From positions 310,001 to 374,000 of the forward strand of contig NZ_PVZC01000006.1 of NCBI RefSeq assembly GCF_003002095.1: a DNA stretch of 64,000 bases, given 5' to 3'. The DNA comes from Allonocardiopsis opalescens. Lineage in GTDB: Bacteria > Actinomycetota > Actinomycetes > Streptosporangiales > Streptosporangiaceae. How positions within the stretch are numbered: position 1 is the first letter of the stretch; the number at the start of each line of letters is the position of its first letter. Below are positions 1 to 8,766 of the stretch, in pieces. Below the pieces are notes generated by a model. That model made no database searches. It saw only the letters and a list, made by a program, of their open reading frames with translations, and was not told the DNA's origin. The translations under genes and the position numbers were made by a program.

Positions 1-1
1 C

Positions 2-631
2 GGCACCGTCACCACCGGCATCGTCAGCGCGGTGAACCGGCCGGTGAACACCACCGCCTCGCAGCAGGAGCAGCAGCAGCCCGAGGACTTCCCGTTCGAC
101 CTGCCGCAACAGGACGAGGAGCCGCAGACGATCACCCCGACGGTGATCGACGCCATCCAGACCGACGCGCCGATCAACCCGGGCAACTCCGGCGGCGCCC
201 TGGTGAACATGAGCGGCGAGGTGATCGGGATCAACTCCGTCATCATGTCGGGCGCCCAGGCCGGGTCCATCGGCCTCGGCTTCGCCATCCCGGTGAACGC
301 GGCGCGGCCCATCGCCGAGCAGCTGATCGACACCGGCACGGCCACCTACACCGTCCTCGGCGTGTCCATCAACGACGCCATCGGCGAGAACGGCCTCGGC
401 GAGGGGGCCCAGGTCGCGCAGGTGCAGTCGGGCGGCCCCGCCGACGGGGGCGGCCTGCGCGAGGGCGACGTGATCACCCAGGTGAACGACCGAAGAGTGG
501 CCAACGGCGACGACCTCATCGCGGCGGTGCGCTCGCACCGGCCCGACGACACCGTGACCATCACCTACCAGCGCGGCGGGCACGAGCGCACCGCCGAGGT
601 GACCCTGGCCGGCGAGACGGTCCCGTCCTAA
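2..631 (+). CDS. HtrA/DegP-type serine protease with PDZ domain, 3' part only
   Basis: The reading frame is already open at the left edge, so the start and the His and Asp of the triad lie outside the window. The visible 209 residues contain the trypsin-like segment around [10 protein letters not shown], the nucleophile motif GNSGG (catalytic Ser) and the end of the protease barrel ([13 protein letters not shown]). A C-terminal PDZ domain follows (about VLGVSINDA to VTLAGE) and includes the typical GLREGDVI turn. A Gln/Glu/Pro-rich insert ([10 protein letters not shown]) interrupts the barrel, as is common in actinobacterial HtrA proteins. Family role: envelope quality-control protease, usually membrane anchored in actinomycetes; the anchor is not visible here. 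It faces metE convergently across strong hairpins. Confidence 0.9.
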   Translation, partial: GTVTTGIVSAVNRPVNTTASQQEQQQPEDFPFDLPQQDEEPQTITPTVIDAIQTDAPINPGNSGGALVNMSGEVIGINSVIMSGAQAGSIGLGFAIPVNAARPIAEQLIDTGTATYTVLGVSINDAIGENGLGEGAQVAQVQSGGPADGGGLREGDVITQVNDRRVANGDDLIAAVRSHRPDDTVTITYQRGGHERTAEVTLAGETVPS

Positions 632-761
632 GGAACGGACCGTCTCGGCCGACCAGGCCGCAGACGCCGGGCAGGCCGGTGAGGGCCGGCCGCACAGGGC
701 CCGGCGAAGCCCCGGGAGTGGGCCCCTCCTCTCCCACCCCGGGGATCGGGGGGATGAGAAC

Positions 762-830
762 GGGGGCGGCCCGCACGGGCCGCCCCCGGCTTCTCCCCCG
801 CCGCCGCGGCAAGCACCGCGGCGGCGGGGG
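762..830. terminator. Two consecutive perfect hairpins, bidirectional terminator
   Basis: Arms 762-772 and 777-787 pair over 11 bp with a 4-nt loop. Arms 795-809 and 816-830 pair over 15 bp with a 6-nt loop. They lie in the 318-bp gap between the convergent protease and metE genes. There is no T tract, as is usual for high-GC actinomycete terminators. No gene is seen in the gap. Confidence 0.75.
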
Positions 831-877
831 ACGCGAGCGGCCCGTCCCGGCACATCGCCTGCCGGACGGGCGCGGAG

Positions 878-935
878 GTGTCCGGCGGGTGACACCGGGG
901 CACCGACCCCGGTGAACGGGCCACCCGCCGGACAC
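878..935. terminator. Nested inverted repeat at the 3' end of metE
   Basis: The outer arms 878-891 and 922-935 pair perfectly over 14 bp. Inside them, 893-900 pairs with 907-914. The structure sits 15 bp beyond the metE stop and is a likely terminator for the minus strand. Confidence 0.65.
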
Positions 936-949
936 CCGGCCCTCCCCGC

Positions 950-3247
950 TCAGGAGCCCAGCGACTCCCGCACCCGGCGCGCCGCGCTCACCAGGTTGCG
1001 CAGGGCCGGCTCGACCTCGGCGTAGCCGCGGGTCTTGAGCCCGCAGTCGGGGTTCACCCACAGCCGGTCCGGCTCGACCGCGGCCAGCGCCCGGCGCAGC
1101 GCCGCCTCGATCTCCTCCTCCGACGGCACCCGCGGCGAGTGGATGTCGTACACGCCGGGGCCGATCTCCCTGCGGTAGCCGACATCGCGCAGGTCGGCGA
1201 CCAGCTCCATCCGCGAGCGGGCCGCCTCGACGCTGGTGACGTCGGCGTCCAGCTCGCCGATGGCGCCGATGACCTCGCCGAACTCCGAGTAGCACATGTG
1301 GGTGTGCACGGTGGTGGTGTCGGCCACCCCCGAGGTGGCCAGCCTGAAGGCCTCGGCCGCCCAGGCCAGGTAGGCCGGCTGCTCGTCCCGGCGCAGCGGC
1401 AGCAGCTCGCGCAGCGCCGGCTCGTCGACCTGGATGTGCCGGATGCCGGCCGCCTCCAGGTCGCGCACCTCGTCGCGCAGCGCCAGCGCCACCTGCCGGG
1501 CGGTCTCCGCGAGCGGCTGGTCGTCGCGGACGAAGGACCAGGCCAGCATGGTGACCGGCCCGGTCAGCATGCCCTTGACCGGCTTGGCGGTGCGCGACTG
1601 GGCGTAGCGCGCCCACTCCACGGTCATCGGCGCGGGCCGCGACACGTCGCCGAACAGGATCGGCGGCCGCACGTAGCGGGAGCCGTAGGACTGCACCCAG
1701 CCGTGCTCGGTGGCGGCGTAGCCGGCCAGCTGCTCGGCGAAGTACTGCACCATGTCGTTGCGCTCGGGCTCGCCGTGCACCAGCACGTCGAGGCCGATGT
1801 CCTCCTGGAGCGCGATGACGCGGTCGATCTCCGCGCGCATCAGCCGCTCGTACTCCTCCCGTGGCAGCCGCCCGGCCCGCAGCCCGGCGCGGGCCGCCCG
1901 CACCTCGGCCGTCTGCGGGAAGGAGCCGATCGTGGTGGTGGCGAGCGGCGGCAGCGCGCCCGCGCCGCCCTGGCGCTGGGCGCGGACCCGCACGGCGTAG
2001 TCGGCGCGGGGACGGCCGGCGCCAAGCGCGTCCAGCCGGGCGCGCACCTGGTGGTCGGTGAACGCGCCGCCGGCCGGGCGGCCGGCCGCCAGCCGGTCGC
2101 CGAGCGCCTCGGTGCCCTCGGCCAGGCCGAGCGCGATCAGCGCCAGCTCGTCCAGCTTCTGTCGGGCGAAGGCCAGCCGCTCCCGCAGCCGGGGGTCCAG
2201 CCCGGTCTCGGCCGCCAGGTCGAGCGGGACGTGCTGGAGCGAGCAGGAGGTGGACACGGTCAGGCCGCCGGCCAGGCCGAGCAGCGAGGCGGCCATGGCC
2301 AGCGCGCCGCCCAGGTCGGTCCGCCAGACATTGCGGCCGTCGACCAGCCCGGCCTCAAGCACCTTGCCGCCCAGGCCGCCGGCGGCGGCCAGCGCGTCCC
2401 GGTTGGCCGGGCCGGCGACGAAGTCAAGGCCGACGCCCTCCACCGGGGCGGCGGCCAGCACCGGCAGCGCCGCGCCGATCGCGCCGAAGTAGGTGGAGAC
2501 CGTGATGGCGGGGCGGGCCTCCCGTTCGCCGAGGTACCGGTAGGCGCGGCGCAGCGCGGCCAGCTCCTCGGGAGTGCGGTCGGCGGCCAGCGCCGGCTCG
2601 TCCAGGCGCACGGCCGCGGCCCCGGCCCGGTGCAGCCGCTCCAGCAGCTCGCCGTAGCAGGGCAGCAGCTCGTCCAGGCGGTCGAGCGGGGCGAAGCCCT
2701 CCGGCGCGGACGCGTCGGGCTTGGACAGCAGCAGGAAGGTGAGCGGGCCGATCAGGACCGGCCGGGTCTCCACCCCCTGCGCACGCGCCTCCTCGAACTC
2801 CTCGACCGGCTTGGCGCCCGACAGCCGCAGCGGCGTCGCCGGCCCGATCTCGGGGACGAGGTAGTGGTAGTTGGTGTCGAACCACTTCGTCATCTCCAGC
2901 GGCGGGGCGGCGTCGGAGCCCCGGGCCATGGCGAAGTAGGCGTCGAGTTCGCCCGCGCGGTCGCTCGCGGCGGCCGCGGCGGCGCGGAAGCGCTCGGGCA
3001 CGGCGCCGAACAGCAGCGCCGTGTCGAGCATCTGGTCGTAGTAGGTGAAGGTGTTGGACGGTACGGCGGCGATGCCGGCCGCGGCCATCGCGGCGACGGC
3101 GTCGCGGCGCAGGGCGGCCGCGGCGGCGTCCAGTTCGGCCGCGGTGGTGCGGCCGGCCCAGTAGCCCTCGACGGCGCGCTTGAGCTCGCGGCGCGGGCCG
3201 ATGTGCGGGTATCCGTGCACCGATGTGGCGGGTACGGGCGTGTTCAC
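950..3247 (-). CDS. metE: Cobalamin-independent methionine synthase MetE
   Basis: This enzyme transfers the methyl group of 5-methyltetrahydropteroyl-triglutamate to homocysteine, the last step of methionine synthesis, in the cytosol and without B12. The product is 765 aa, the normal family length. The C-terminal zinc site is intact: His650 and Cys652 (in [10 protein letters not shown]), Glu674 and Cys735 (in NPDCGLKTR), each exactly 9 above the E. coli numbering. The N-terminal half carries the duplicated barrel. I chose the GTG at 3247 because a purine-rich AGGGAGAGGA ribosome site stands just upstream and the homologous N-terminus ([12 protein letters not shown]) follows. The open frame extends further upstream only through the riboswitch leader. 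Expression is expected to be shut off by B12 through that riboswitch. Confidence 0.96.
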   Translation of the reverse strand: MNTPVPATSVHGYPHIGPRRELKRAVEGYWAGRTTAAELDAAAAALRRDAVAAMAAAGIAAVPSNTFTYYDQMLDTALLFGAVPERFRAAAAAASDRAGELDAYFAMARGSDAAPPLEMTKWFDTNYHYLVPEIGPATPLRLSGAKPVEEFEEARAQGVETRPVLIGPLTFLLLSKPDASAPEGFAPLDRLDELLPCYGELLERLHRAGAAAVRLDEPALAADRTPEELAALRRAYRYLGEREARPAITVSTYFGAIGAALPVLAAAPVEGVGLDFVAGPANRDALAAAGGLGGKVLEAGLVDGRNVWRTDLGGALAMAASLLGLAGGLTVSTSCSLQHVPLDLAAETGLDPRLRERLAFARQKLDELALIALGLAEGTEALGDRLAAGRPAGGAFTDHQVRARLDALGAGRPRADYAVRVRAQRQGGAGALPPLATTTIGSFPQTAEVRAARAGLRAGRLPREEYERLMRAEIDRVIALQEDIGLDVLVHGEPERNDMVQYFAEQLAGYAATEHGWVQSYGSRYVRPPILFGDVSRPAPMTVEWARYAQSRTAKPVKGMLTGPVTMLAWSFVRDDQPLAETARQVALALRDEVRDLEAAGIRHIQVDEPALRELLPLRRDEQPAYLAWAAEAFRLATSGVADTTTVHTHMCYSEFGEVIGAIGELDADVTSVEAARSRMELVADLRDVGYRREIGPGVYDIHSPRVPSEEEIEAALRRALAAVEPDRLWVNPDCGLKTRGYAEVEPALRNLVSAARRVRESLGS

Positions 3248-3261
3248 GGCGTCCTCTCCCT

Positions 3262-3286
3262 CGTGGACGGCTCCGAAAGGTCCACG
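3262..3286 (-). promoter_or_regulatory. Hairpin just upstream of the metE ribosome site
   Basis: Arms 3262-3268 and 3280-3286 pair over 7 bp, and the stem abuts the AGGGAGAGGA ribosome site. It lies between the riboswitch aptamer and the start codon, so it is a candidate part of the expression platform. That role is inferred. Confidence 0.4.
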
Positions 3287-3389
3287 GCGGGGGCAGGACG
3301 CGGCGGGCGGCCGAGCGTGCGGCCGCCGAGACGCCCTGGCCGTCCCGAGCGGCCGCGGACCTGCCGCGCGCCGGCGGCGCGCGGGCGGC

Positions 3390-3588
3390 GGGCAGGTCTT
3401 CGGACTCGCGGGCGCGCGCCGCACGCGCCCCGGCCGCCCTGACGGGCGCCGAGACCGCGTGCGCGCTCCTACTGGCCGTCGCTTCCCAGAGGCCGATGGC
3501 GCCTCAAGTGCTGATGACGGCGGTCGTTCCCGCTCACCGCTGCGGGGCAGTTCCGGACTCGCACCGGATTCCCTCTACCGGCCCCCAC
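3390..3588 (-). promoter_or_regulatory. Cobalamin (B12) riboswitch in the metE leader
   Basis: Read on the minus strand, the leader contains the hallmark blocks of the adenosylcobalamin aptamer in order: GGGAATCCGGTGCGAGTCCGG, then CTGCCCCGCA with CGGTGAG (B12-box core, about 3535-3580), and at the far end GAGTCCGAAGACCTGCC (about 3391-3408). Length and order fit the class. It lies about 140 nt upstream of the metE start in the same orientation. Binding B12 should repress metE so that the B12-dependent enzyme MetH, which is not in this window, takes over. The rest of the 528-bp gap (3589-3775) holds the divergent promoters and no gene. Confidence 0.9.
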
Positions 3589-3775
3589 GGCGCGGCGCGC
3601 GAAGCGCCGCGGACGTCGGGACCGCTTGGGCGCCCGGCCGGCCGGGGCCGGCCGGGCGAACCCGTCGCGCAGGCGAGTATACGGGCCGCCTCCCGGCGGG
3701 CGAGGCGCGCCGGAACACGTCCGGAATCCGCCGCGGCAGGGCGGCGCGGGCGGCGGTCGGATAGGCTCCAAGACG

Positions 3776-4744
3776 ATGAGCGACGACAGCGACAGCGAGA
3801 CCCGGGGCGGTTCCGGCACACCCGGCGCACCCGGCGTTTCCGGCGACAACGACGGTTCCGGCACACCTGGACGATCCGCCGCCACGGCCGACGCCGACCC
3901 CCCCGGCGGAGCCTCGGCCGACGACGCCGACGGCGGCACCGACGACACCGCGGAGCCCACCCGGCGCACCCGGAAGAAGGGGTCCGGCTCCTTCTGGAAG
4001 GAGCTGCCGATCCTGATCGCGATCGCGCTCGTGCTGTCGTTCGCGATCCAGACCTGGGTGGTGCGGCCCTACTACGTTCCGTCCGGCTCGATGGAGAACA
4101 CCCTCCAGATCGACGACCGCGTGTTCGTGAACAAGTTCATCTACCGGTTCACCGACATCCAGCGCGGCGACGTGATCGTGTTCAACGGCGGCGACTCCTG
4201 GGACGAGGACACCGTCGTGCTCCCCGAGGAGCCGCTGAACCCGATCGCGGGCTTCTTCAACTCCGTGAGCCAGGCGCTGGGCATGGCGCCCACCGGCCGC
4301 GACTACGTCAAGCGCGTCATCGGGCTGCCCGGCGACACCGTCGAGTGCTGCGACGTGGAGAACCGGGTGCTGGTGAACGGCGTGCCGCTGGACGAGCCGT
4401 ACCTGTACCCGGGCAGCCTGGAGACCCACGAGGAGTTCGGCCCGGTCACCGTCCCCGAGGGGCGGCTGTGGGTGCTGGGCGACCACCGCGCGGTCTCCTA
4501 CGACTCCCGGGGCCACTCCTCCGACGAGTCCAGCGACGGCACCATCTCCGAGGCCTCGGTGCTGGGCCAGGCGTTCATGATCCACTGGCCGCTCGACCGG
4601 ATCAGCATGCTGGAGCGGCCGGCCACCTTCGACGTGCTGGGGCCGAGCGCGTCCCCGGCCGCTGCCGCGCCGCTGGTGCTGGGCCTCGCGCTGGCCGTCC
4701 CGATCCACCTGGCCGGCCGCCGGCTGTGGCGGCGCGGGGACTGA
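3776..4744 (+). CDS. lepB: Signal peptidase I
   Basis: This membrane protease cleaves Sec and Tat signal peptides outside the cytoplasmic membrane. The 322 residues start with about 70 cytosolic, acidic, Gly/Ser/Asp-rich residues. A transmembrane helix follows (about 77-94), and the S26 domain begins at YYVPSGSM with nucleophile Ser105. The general base Lys179 is in DYVKRVIGLPGD, and the GDHR box (VLGDHRAVSYDSRGH) comes later. A second hydrophobic segment near the C-terminus (AAAPLVLGLALAV) gives two membrane spans. No Shine-Dalgarno is visible. A TAGGCT box at 3762-3767 lies 8 bp before the ATG, so the mRNA is probably leaderless. The neighbouring metE riboswitch acts on the other strand. 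Confidence 0.95.
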   Translation: MSDDSDSETRGGSGTPGAPGVSGDNDGSGTPGRSAATADADPPGGASADDADGGTDDTAEPTRRTRKKGSGSFWKELPILIAIALVLSFAIQTWVVRPYYVPSGSMENTLQIDDRVFVNKFIYRFTDIQRGDVIVFNGGDSWDEDTVVLPEEPLNPIAGFFNSVSQALGMAPTGRDYVKRVIGLPGDTVECCDVENRVLVNGVPLDEPYLYPGSLETHEEFGPVTVPEGRLWVLGDHRAVSYDSRGHSSDESSDGTISEASVLGQAFMIHWPLDRISMLERPATFDVLGPSASPAAAAPLVLGLALAVPIHLAGRRLWRRGD

Positions 4745-4802
4745 ACGCCCGCTCCGCCGTCGCTCACCATCCCGACCCCCGTCCGCCCGCCGGCGGCGGG
4801 GG

Positions 4803-7271
4803 TCAGCGCGGTCCGGCGGGACCGGTGGCGGTGAGCACCGCCAGCTCGCCCTCGCCGTCGTCATCGTCGTCCGCGGGCGGCACCGCCTCCGGCGCCGCCG
4901 CGCTCGCCACCCGGATGCCGGTGTAGAGCACGAAGGCGGCGGCCAGCGTGAGCGAGAAGGCGGGCAGCGCGATACCGGAGTCCTTGGTGGCCAGGCCGAC
5001 CGCGCCGGTGGTCAGGCAGCCGACCACGGCGGCGCGCACCAGCGGGGCGTGACCGTACACCCGCCGCAGCACCGCGCCGTGGGCCGGGCGGGCCGCGATC
5101 GCGAACAGCGCGACCAGCGCGCAGACCGTGAGCAGGGTCAGCGGCCAGTTGCTGAGGGTGCCCACCATCGCGGCCAGCTTCCGCACCACCACCGTGACGG
5201 CCTCGCCGTCGAGGATCTGCCCGAAGAAGGCGCCGAAGTGGCTGCGCTCGCTGGCGGGCCGCAGGTAGTCCAGGAAGGCGAAGGACAGCACCAGCACCAG
5301 CCCCGCGCCGCCGGCCAGCGCGAAGCGCAGCACGGTGACGCGCCAGCCGGCCAGCATCATCACGGTGACCCCGATCGCGGGCACCAGCACGATGACGCCG
5401 CCGAAGCTGGTGCCCAGCCCCGGCCAGCCCACCACCACGATGGTGACCGCGCCGACCAGCGCGGCGGGCGCGGCCAGCCAGGCGCGCGAGCGGTGCGGCG
5501 CGCGGGTGCGCAGCACCTGGGTGAGGCAGCTCAGCGCGATCAGCAGCGAGGCGGTGAGCGCGGCCAGCGGGAGGTTGCCGGTGCCGTAGAAGCGGCCCGC
5601 CACGATCGGCGAGTAGCCGGTCAGGTTGTTCATCTGCAGGCTCGCCCCGGTGGCGATGTCGACGCCCATGACCAGCGCGGTGAACGCGGCCACGAAGGCG
5701 CCCGGCCCCAGCGGCGAGCGCCGCCACGGGCCCGCCGCGGCCAGCGCGGTGATCAGCGCGGTGATCGCGGCCACCGTGCCGACCAGGGCGGGCGGCGCGG
5801 GCTCGACCCGCCACCACGGCACCAGATTGGCCAGGTAGACCGCGACGGGCAGCGCCATCGCGGCCAGCAGGGCGGGGCCGGCCAGCGCCCGGACCGGGCC
5901 GGCCGCCGCGGCCAGCCGGGCCGCGGCCGAGGCGGGCAGCGCCAGCGGGCCGAGCCGCAGGGGGACGTCGGCGGTGCGGCGGCCGCTCCCCCACACCGCC
6001 AGCACGCCCAGGCCGAGCGCGGCCACCAGCGCGGCCACCAGGAAGGTGAAGAACGGCGCCTTGACCCGGTCGACCACCATGGCGGTGTCGTTCACGTCGC
6101 GCAGCCGGTGCAGGGCGTCGGCGGTGTCCTCGGGGCCGTCGGCGGGCCGCCACAGCCGCCCGATCATCCCGGTGGCCGGCTCGGCGCCCAGGGTGCGCAG
6201 CACGGCGGTGGGGATGTCGGTGAGCGTGACCAGGCCGGGGTGGCGGGTGGAGTCCGAACTCAGGTACGGGGGGCGGTACTCGCCGCCGGTGGGGGCCGGG
6301 CCGCGGGCCAGCAGGACGTTCAGCTCCGAGCCGCCGCCGGTGCCCGAGGTGCCCGCGACCAGCACGGCGGCGTCGCCGGGGGCGGCGTCCAGTACCGCGG
6401 CCACCGCGTCGTCGACACGTTCGAGCAGTTCGGGGCGCTCGGGGACCGGCTCGGCCTCCGGCTCCTCCGGCTCCTCGCCCTCCTCGGTCTCCGGCCACAG
6501 CGGCAGGTAGGCGCGGGCGAGGTCGTCGATGTCGACCACGGCGAGGGTGGCGGCCGACCACTGGGCGTCGGTGACGCGGCCCACGCCGCTCGCGTAGAGG
6601 TCGACGGCGCCGGTGCGGTCGGCGGCGCCGAGCACCGCGCCGGGGCCCACCGCGAGGGTGCGGCCGCCGGCGTCGCGCACCGCCTGGCCGAGCGAGCCGA
6701 CCCGGGCGCCGTAGTGCGAGCCCGCGTTGGCGGCGGCGATCGTGTCGAATTCCGGCACGGTCGCGCCCGAGCCGCCCGGGCCGTCGTCGGTGGCGGTGGG
6801 CAGCACGCAGCCGGGGCTGTCGGGCGGCCGCCAGGTGGCCCGCTGGCCCGCGGAGATGGTGAGCCAGCCGTCCATCGGGCAGGTGCGCGGGGTCACGGTG
6901 CGGATGGAGAGGTTGGCGGCGGCGCCCCGCTCGGCGGTCCGCCACAGGGTGGGCGTGCCCTCGGGGGTGATGTCCTCCCAGGTGAGGCCGGGGACACCGA
7001 TCAGGACGACGTGGTCGGTGGCGGCTTCGACGCCTTCGGCCGTGCCGGCCGGCTCAGCCGGTTCGTCCGGATCGGCCCGGTCCGGCTCCGCCTCGTCGGC
7101 GGCGGTGTCGGCGGCCCCGGCGGTGCCGTCCGCCTCGGCGGTGGCGTCCGCTCCGGCCGTGTCGGCCGCCGCCGGCTGGGTCCACACCGCCACGGCGAGT
7201 AGTGCGGCCAGGGCGGCCAGCAACCGTTCCCGGATCCGGGGTGCCCGAATAGACCTGCTGCCGTACTCCAC
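4803..7271 (-). CDS. Large membrane protein with extracytoplasmic alkaline-phosphatase-like domain
   Basis: The 822-aa product has an N-terminal signal or anchor (RLLAALAALLAVAVWTQPAA) and an Ala/Asp/Glu-rich linker. About 300 residues then resemble the alkaline-phosphatase superfamily core: an opening VVLIGVPGLTWEDI strand and loop, the segment TPTLWRTAERGA, and later DIPTAVLRTLG. From about residue 400 there are roughly ten hydrophobic helices, beginning FFTFLVAALVAALGLGVLAV, and an acidic tail. Proteins of this plan are common in actinomycetes as uncharacterised membrane proteins; the substrate is unknown. The GTG start at 7271 has a GGAGAG ribosome site. It may be a transferase or phosphatase of envelope polymers, but catalytic residues cannot be assigned with confidence. 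Confidence 0.7.
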   Translation of the reverse strand: MEYGSRSIRAPRIRERLLAALAALLAVAVWTQPAAADTAGADATAEADGTAGAADTAADEAEPDRADPDEPAEPAGTAEGVEAATDHVVLIGVPGLTWEDITPEGTPTLWRTAERGAAANLSIRTVTPRTCPMDGWLTISAGQRATWRPPDSPGCVLPTATDDGPGGSGATVPEFDTIAAANAGSHYGARVGSLGQAVRDAGGRTLAVGPGAVLGAADRTGAVDLYASGVGRVTDAQWSAATLAVVDIDDLARAYLPLWPETEEGEEPEEPEAEPVPERPELLERVDDAVAAVLDAAPGDAAVLVAGTSGTGGGSELNVLLARGPAPTGGEYRPPYLSSDSTRHPGLVTLTDIPTAVLRTLGAEPATGMIGRLWRPADGPEDTADALHRLRDVNDTAMVVDRVKAPFFTFLVAALVAALGLGVLAVWGSGRRTADVPLRLGPLALPASAAARLAAAAGPVRALAGPALLAAMALPVAVYLANLVPWWRVEPAPPALVGTVAAITALITALAAAGPWRRSPLGPGAFVAAFTALVMGVDIATGASLQMNNLTGYSPIVAGRFYGTGNLPLAALTASLLIALSCLTQVLRTRAPHRSRAWLAAPAALVGAVTIVVVGWPGLGTSFGGVIVLVPAIGVTVMMLAGWRVTVLRFALAGGAGLVLVLSFAFLDYLRPASERSHFGAFFGQILDGEAVTVVVRKLAAMVGTLSNWPLTLLTVCALVALFAIAARPAHGAVLRRVYGHAPLVRAAVVGCLTTGAVGLATKDSGIALPAFSLTLAAAFVLYTGIRVASAAAPEAVPPADDDDDGEGELAVLTATGPAGPR

Positions 7272-7546
7272 GCCTGTACTCTCCGACCGCGATCGCCAGG
7301 CCGGCTCACTCGACGGAGCGCCGGCGCCAGCCGGTGGCCCGTGTGGCTCGGGAAAGCGCGTCGCGCGCCGGCAGCCCGCGCCCGCTGGCGCTCCGGCGAC
7401 ACGGCCCCGCCGGCTGCGGCGTCGCCCCTGGGGCTCACCCGGGGCCGCGCCCCTAGCGTAATGGATGTGCCGTACGGCGACCGCCTAACCGACCGGCGCG
7501 CCACGTGACGAGCCGGACACGATCCGCTCCCGGCGCCGCGGCGCGC

Positions 7547-7825
7547 TCACTCCCACGGCCGGGAGAGCAGCCACTGGTCGATCAGGGTGTCGTAGCACAG
7601 CTCGAAGCGGCCCGCGCCGGGCTCCGGCCCCGCGTCGATCCGCCAGAAGCGCTGCTCGGAGACGTGCGGGCCCGGCCGGCCCGGGCCGCCGCCGGACCGG
7701 CGGATGCGGACCCAGTGGTCGAGCACCCGGCGGACGGTGTGGACGCGCCCCTGCCAGGCGAAGCGCTCGGGACGGCCGTCGCCGCCGGTCCAGACCTGGA
7801 CGGGCTCCCCGAACACCCGGCTCAC
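7547..7825 (-). CDS. DUF6504 family protein
   Basis: Small protein of 92 aa (120 aa if the upstream ATG at 7906 is used). It has the family pattern SRVFGEPVQVW, then ERFAWQGRVHTVRRVLDHW, then RFWRIDA, and a closing ELCYD and QWLLSRPWE. I prefer the GTG at 7825. It has a GAGGGGAG ribosome site and matches the family start, whereas the ATG at 7906 lies inside the putative LexA operator. Function is unknown. From memory, family members are often found near translesion polymerase genes in actinobacteria, which would suit SOS control. The 275-bp stretch from 7272 to 7546 upstream of the next gene holds no gene. Confidence 0.75.
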   Translation of the reverse strand: MSRVFGEPVQVWTGGDGRPERFAWQGRVHTVRRVLDHWVRIRRSGGGPGRPGPHVSEQRFWRIDAGPEPGAGRFELCYDTLIDQWLLSRPWE

Positions 7826-7898
7826 CGCGCTCCCCTCGGCCGTGGCGCGCACGCGCCGGCGCCCCGGAGGGGCCGCCGGACCGGCCGGCGCCAGTCCA

Positions 7899-7914
7899 TC
7901 GAACATGCGTTCGA
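7899..7914. promoter_or_regulatory. LexA (SOS) box
   Basis: TCGAACATGCGTTCGA fits the actinobacterial and Firmicute SOS consensus CGAAC-RNRY-GTTCG and keeps the extra flanking T and A. It lies 74 bp upstream of the preferred DUF6504 start and 107 bp upstream of the divergent TetR gene. The position suits repression of the DUF6504 promoter by LexA. Binding itself is inferred. Confidence 0.7.
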
Positions 7915-8020
7915 TACCGTCGATGGTAGCGCAGATCGGCCACGTTCGGGGGCGGCGCGAGCACGGTCCGGTATGGCACACTCGTGGCTCTGCCTGGACC
8001 GGCACCCGCGGGAGGTCGCC

Positions 8021-8722
8021 ATGACGGTACGGACACAGCGGCACAGAGGGGTCCCCGGAGTCCGCGCCTACAAGAAGCGGCGCACCCGGCTGGCGCTGAT
8101 CGACGCCGCCCTCGACCTCTTCCTCGAACACGGCTACGAGACGACGACCGTCGACGCCGTCGCGGCCGCGGTCGGCGTCTCGCAGCGCACCTTCTTCCGC
8201 TACTTCCCGAACAAGGACGAAGTGGTGCTGACCCCGTTCGGGGAGCTGGGCGCGGCCATCACCGAGGCGCTGCGCGCCCGCCCGGCGCAGGAGCCGCCGC
8301 TGGCCGCGCTGCACGCCGCGGCGCGGACGGCGCTGACCGCCCACTGCGGGACCGGCGGGCCCGCCAGTGTGGAGCGCTTCGCGAAGGTGCAGTGGGTGCT
8401 GCGCGACAACCCGGCGCTGGCGGCCCGCCAGCTGTTCCGCGCCGCCGGCGTCGACCGCGCGCTGGTCGCCGGGGTGCTCGACCGCCGGGCGGAGGACCCG
8501 GAGGCGCCGCTGCGCGCCGAGCTGACAGCGCGGGTGTTCGCCGCCGCGTTCCGGGTGGCGCTCCAGACGTGGGCGGACCGGCCGCCGGCCACCCTTGAGG
8601 GCCTGCTGTCCGACCTGGACCGCACGATGGCGCTCGTGGCGGTGCGCGAGCCCTCCGACCAGGGCACGGCGTCCGCTTCCGGCGCCGGGGACCCGCGCGC
8701 CATTACGGGTGAATCCCCCTAA
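8021..8722 (+). CDS. TetR family transcriptional regulator
   Basis: A cytosolic DNA-binding repressor of 233 aa, slightly longer than the usual 190-220. The N-terminal TetR helix-turn-helix is clear: LALIDAALDLFLEHGYETTTV, then AVAAAVGVSQRTFFRYFPNKDEV (about residues 24-70). The C-terminal ligand domain is Ala/Arg-rich and resembles the group that carries a MftR-like C-terminal region. The ATG is preceded by GGGAGG. It is divergent from DUF6504 and followed by a Ser/Thr kinase. The ligand cannot be told from sequence. Confidence 0.9.
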   Translation: MTVRTQRHRGVPGVRAYKKRRTRLALIDAALDLFLEHGYETTTVDAVAAAVGVSQRTFFRYFPNKDEVVLTPFGELGAAITEALRARPAQEPPLAALHAAARTALTAHCGTGGPASVERFAKVQWVLRDNPALAARQLFRAAGVDRALVAGVLDRRAEDPEAPLRAELTARVFAAAFRVALQTWADRPPATLEGLLSDLDRTMALVAVREPSDQGTASASGAGDPRAITGESP

Positions 8723-8766
8723 GCTAAGCGCGACGGCCTCCCCCTTCCTCCAAGGATCGAGCAACG

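Noticed and set aside
1139-3442. 767-codon open frame on the plus strand opposite metE
   Set aside because: Gly/Val/Gln/Arg-rich shadow of metE with no ribosome site; metE has intact catalytic motifs.
5049-7202. Long plus-strand frame opposite the membrane protein gene
   Set aside because: Gly/Gln/Arg/Asp-rich shadow frame with no domain.
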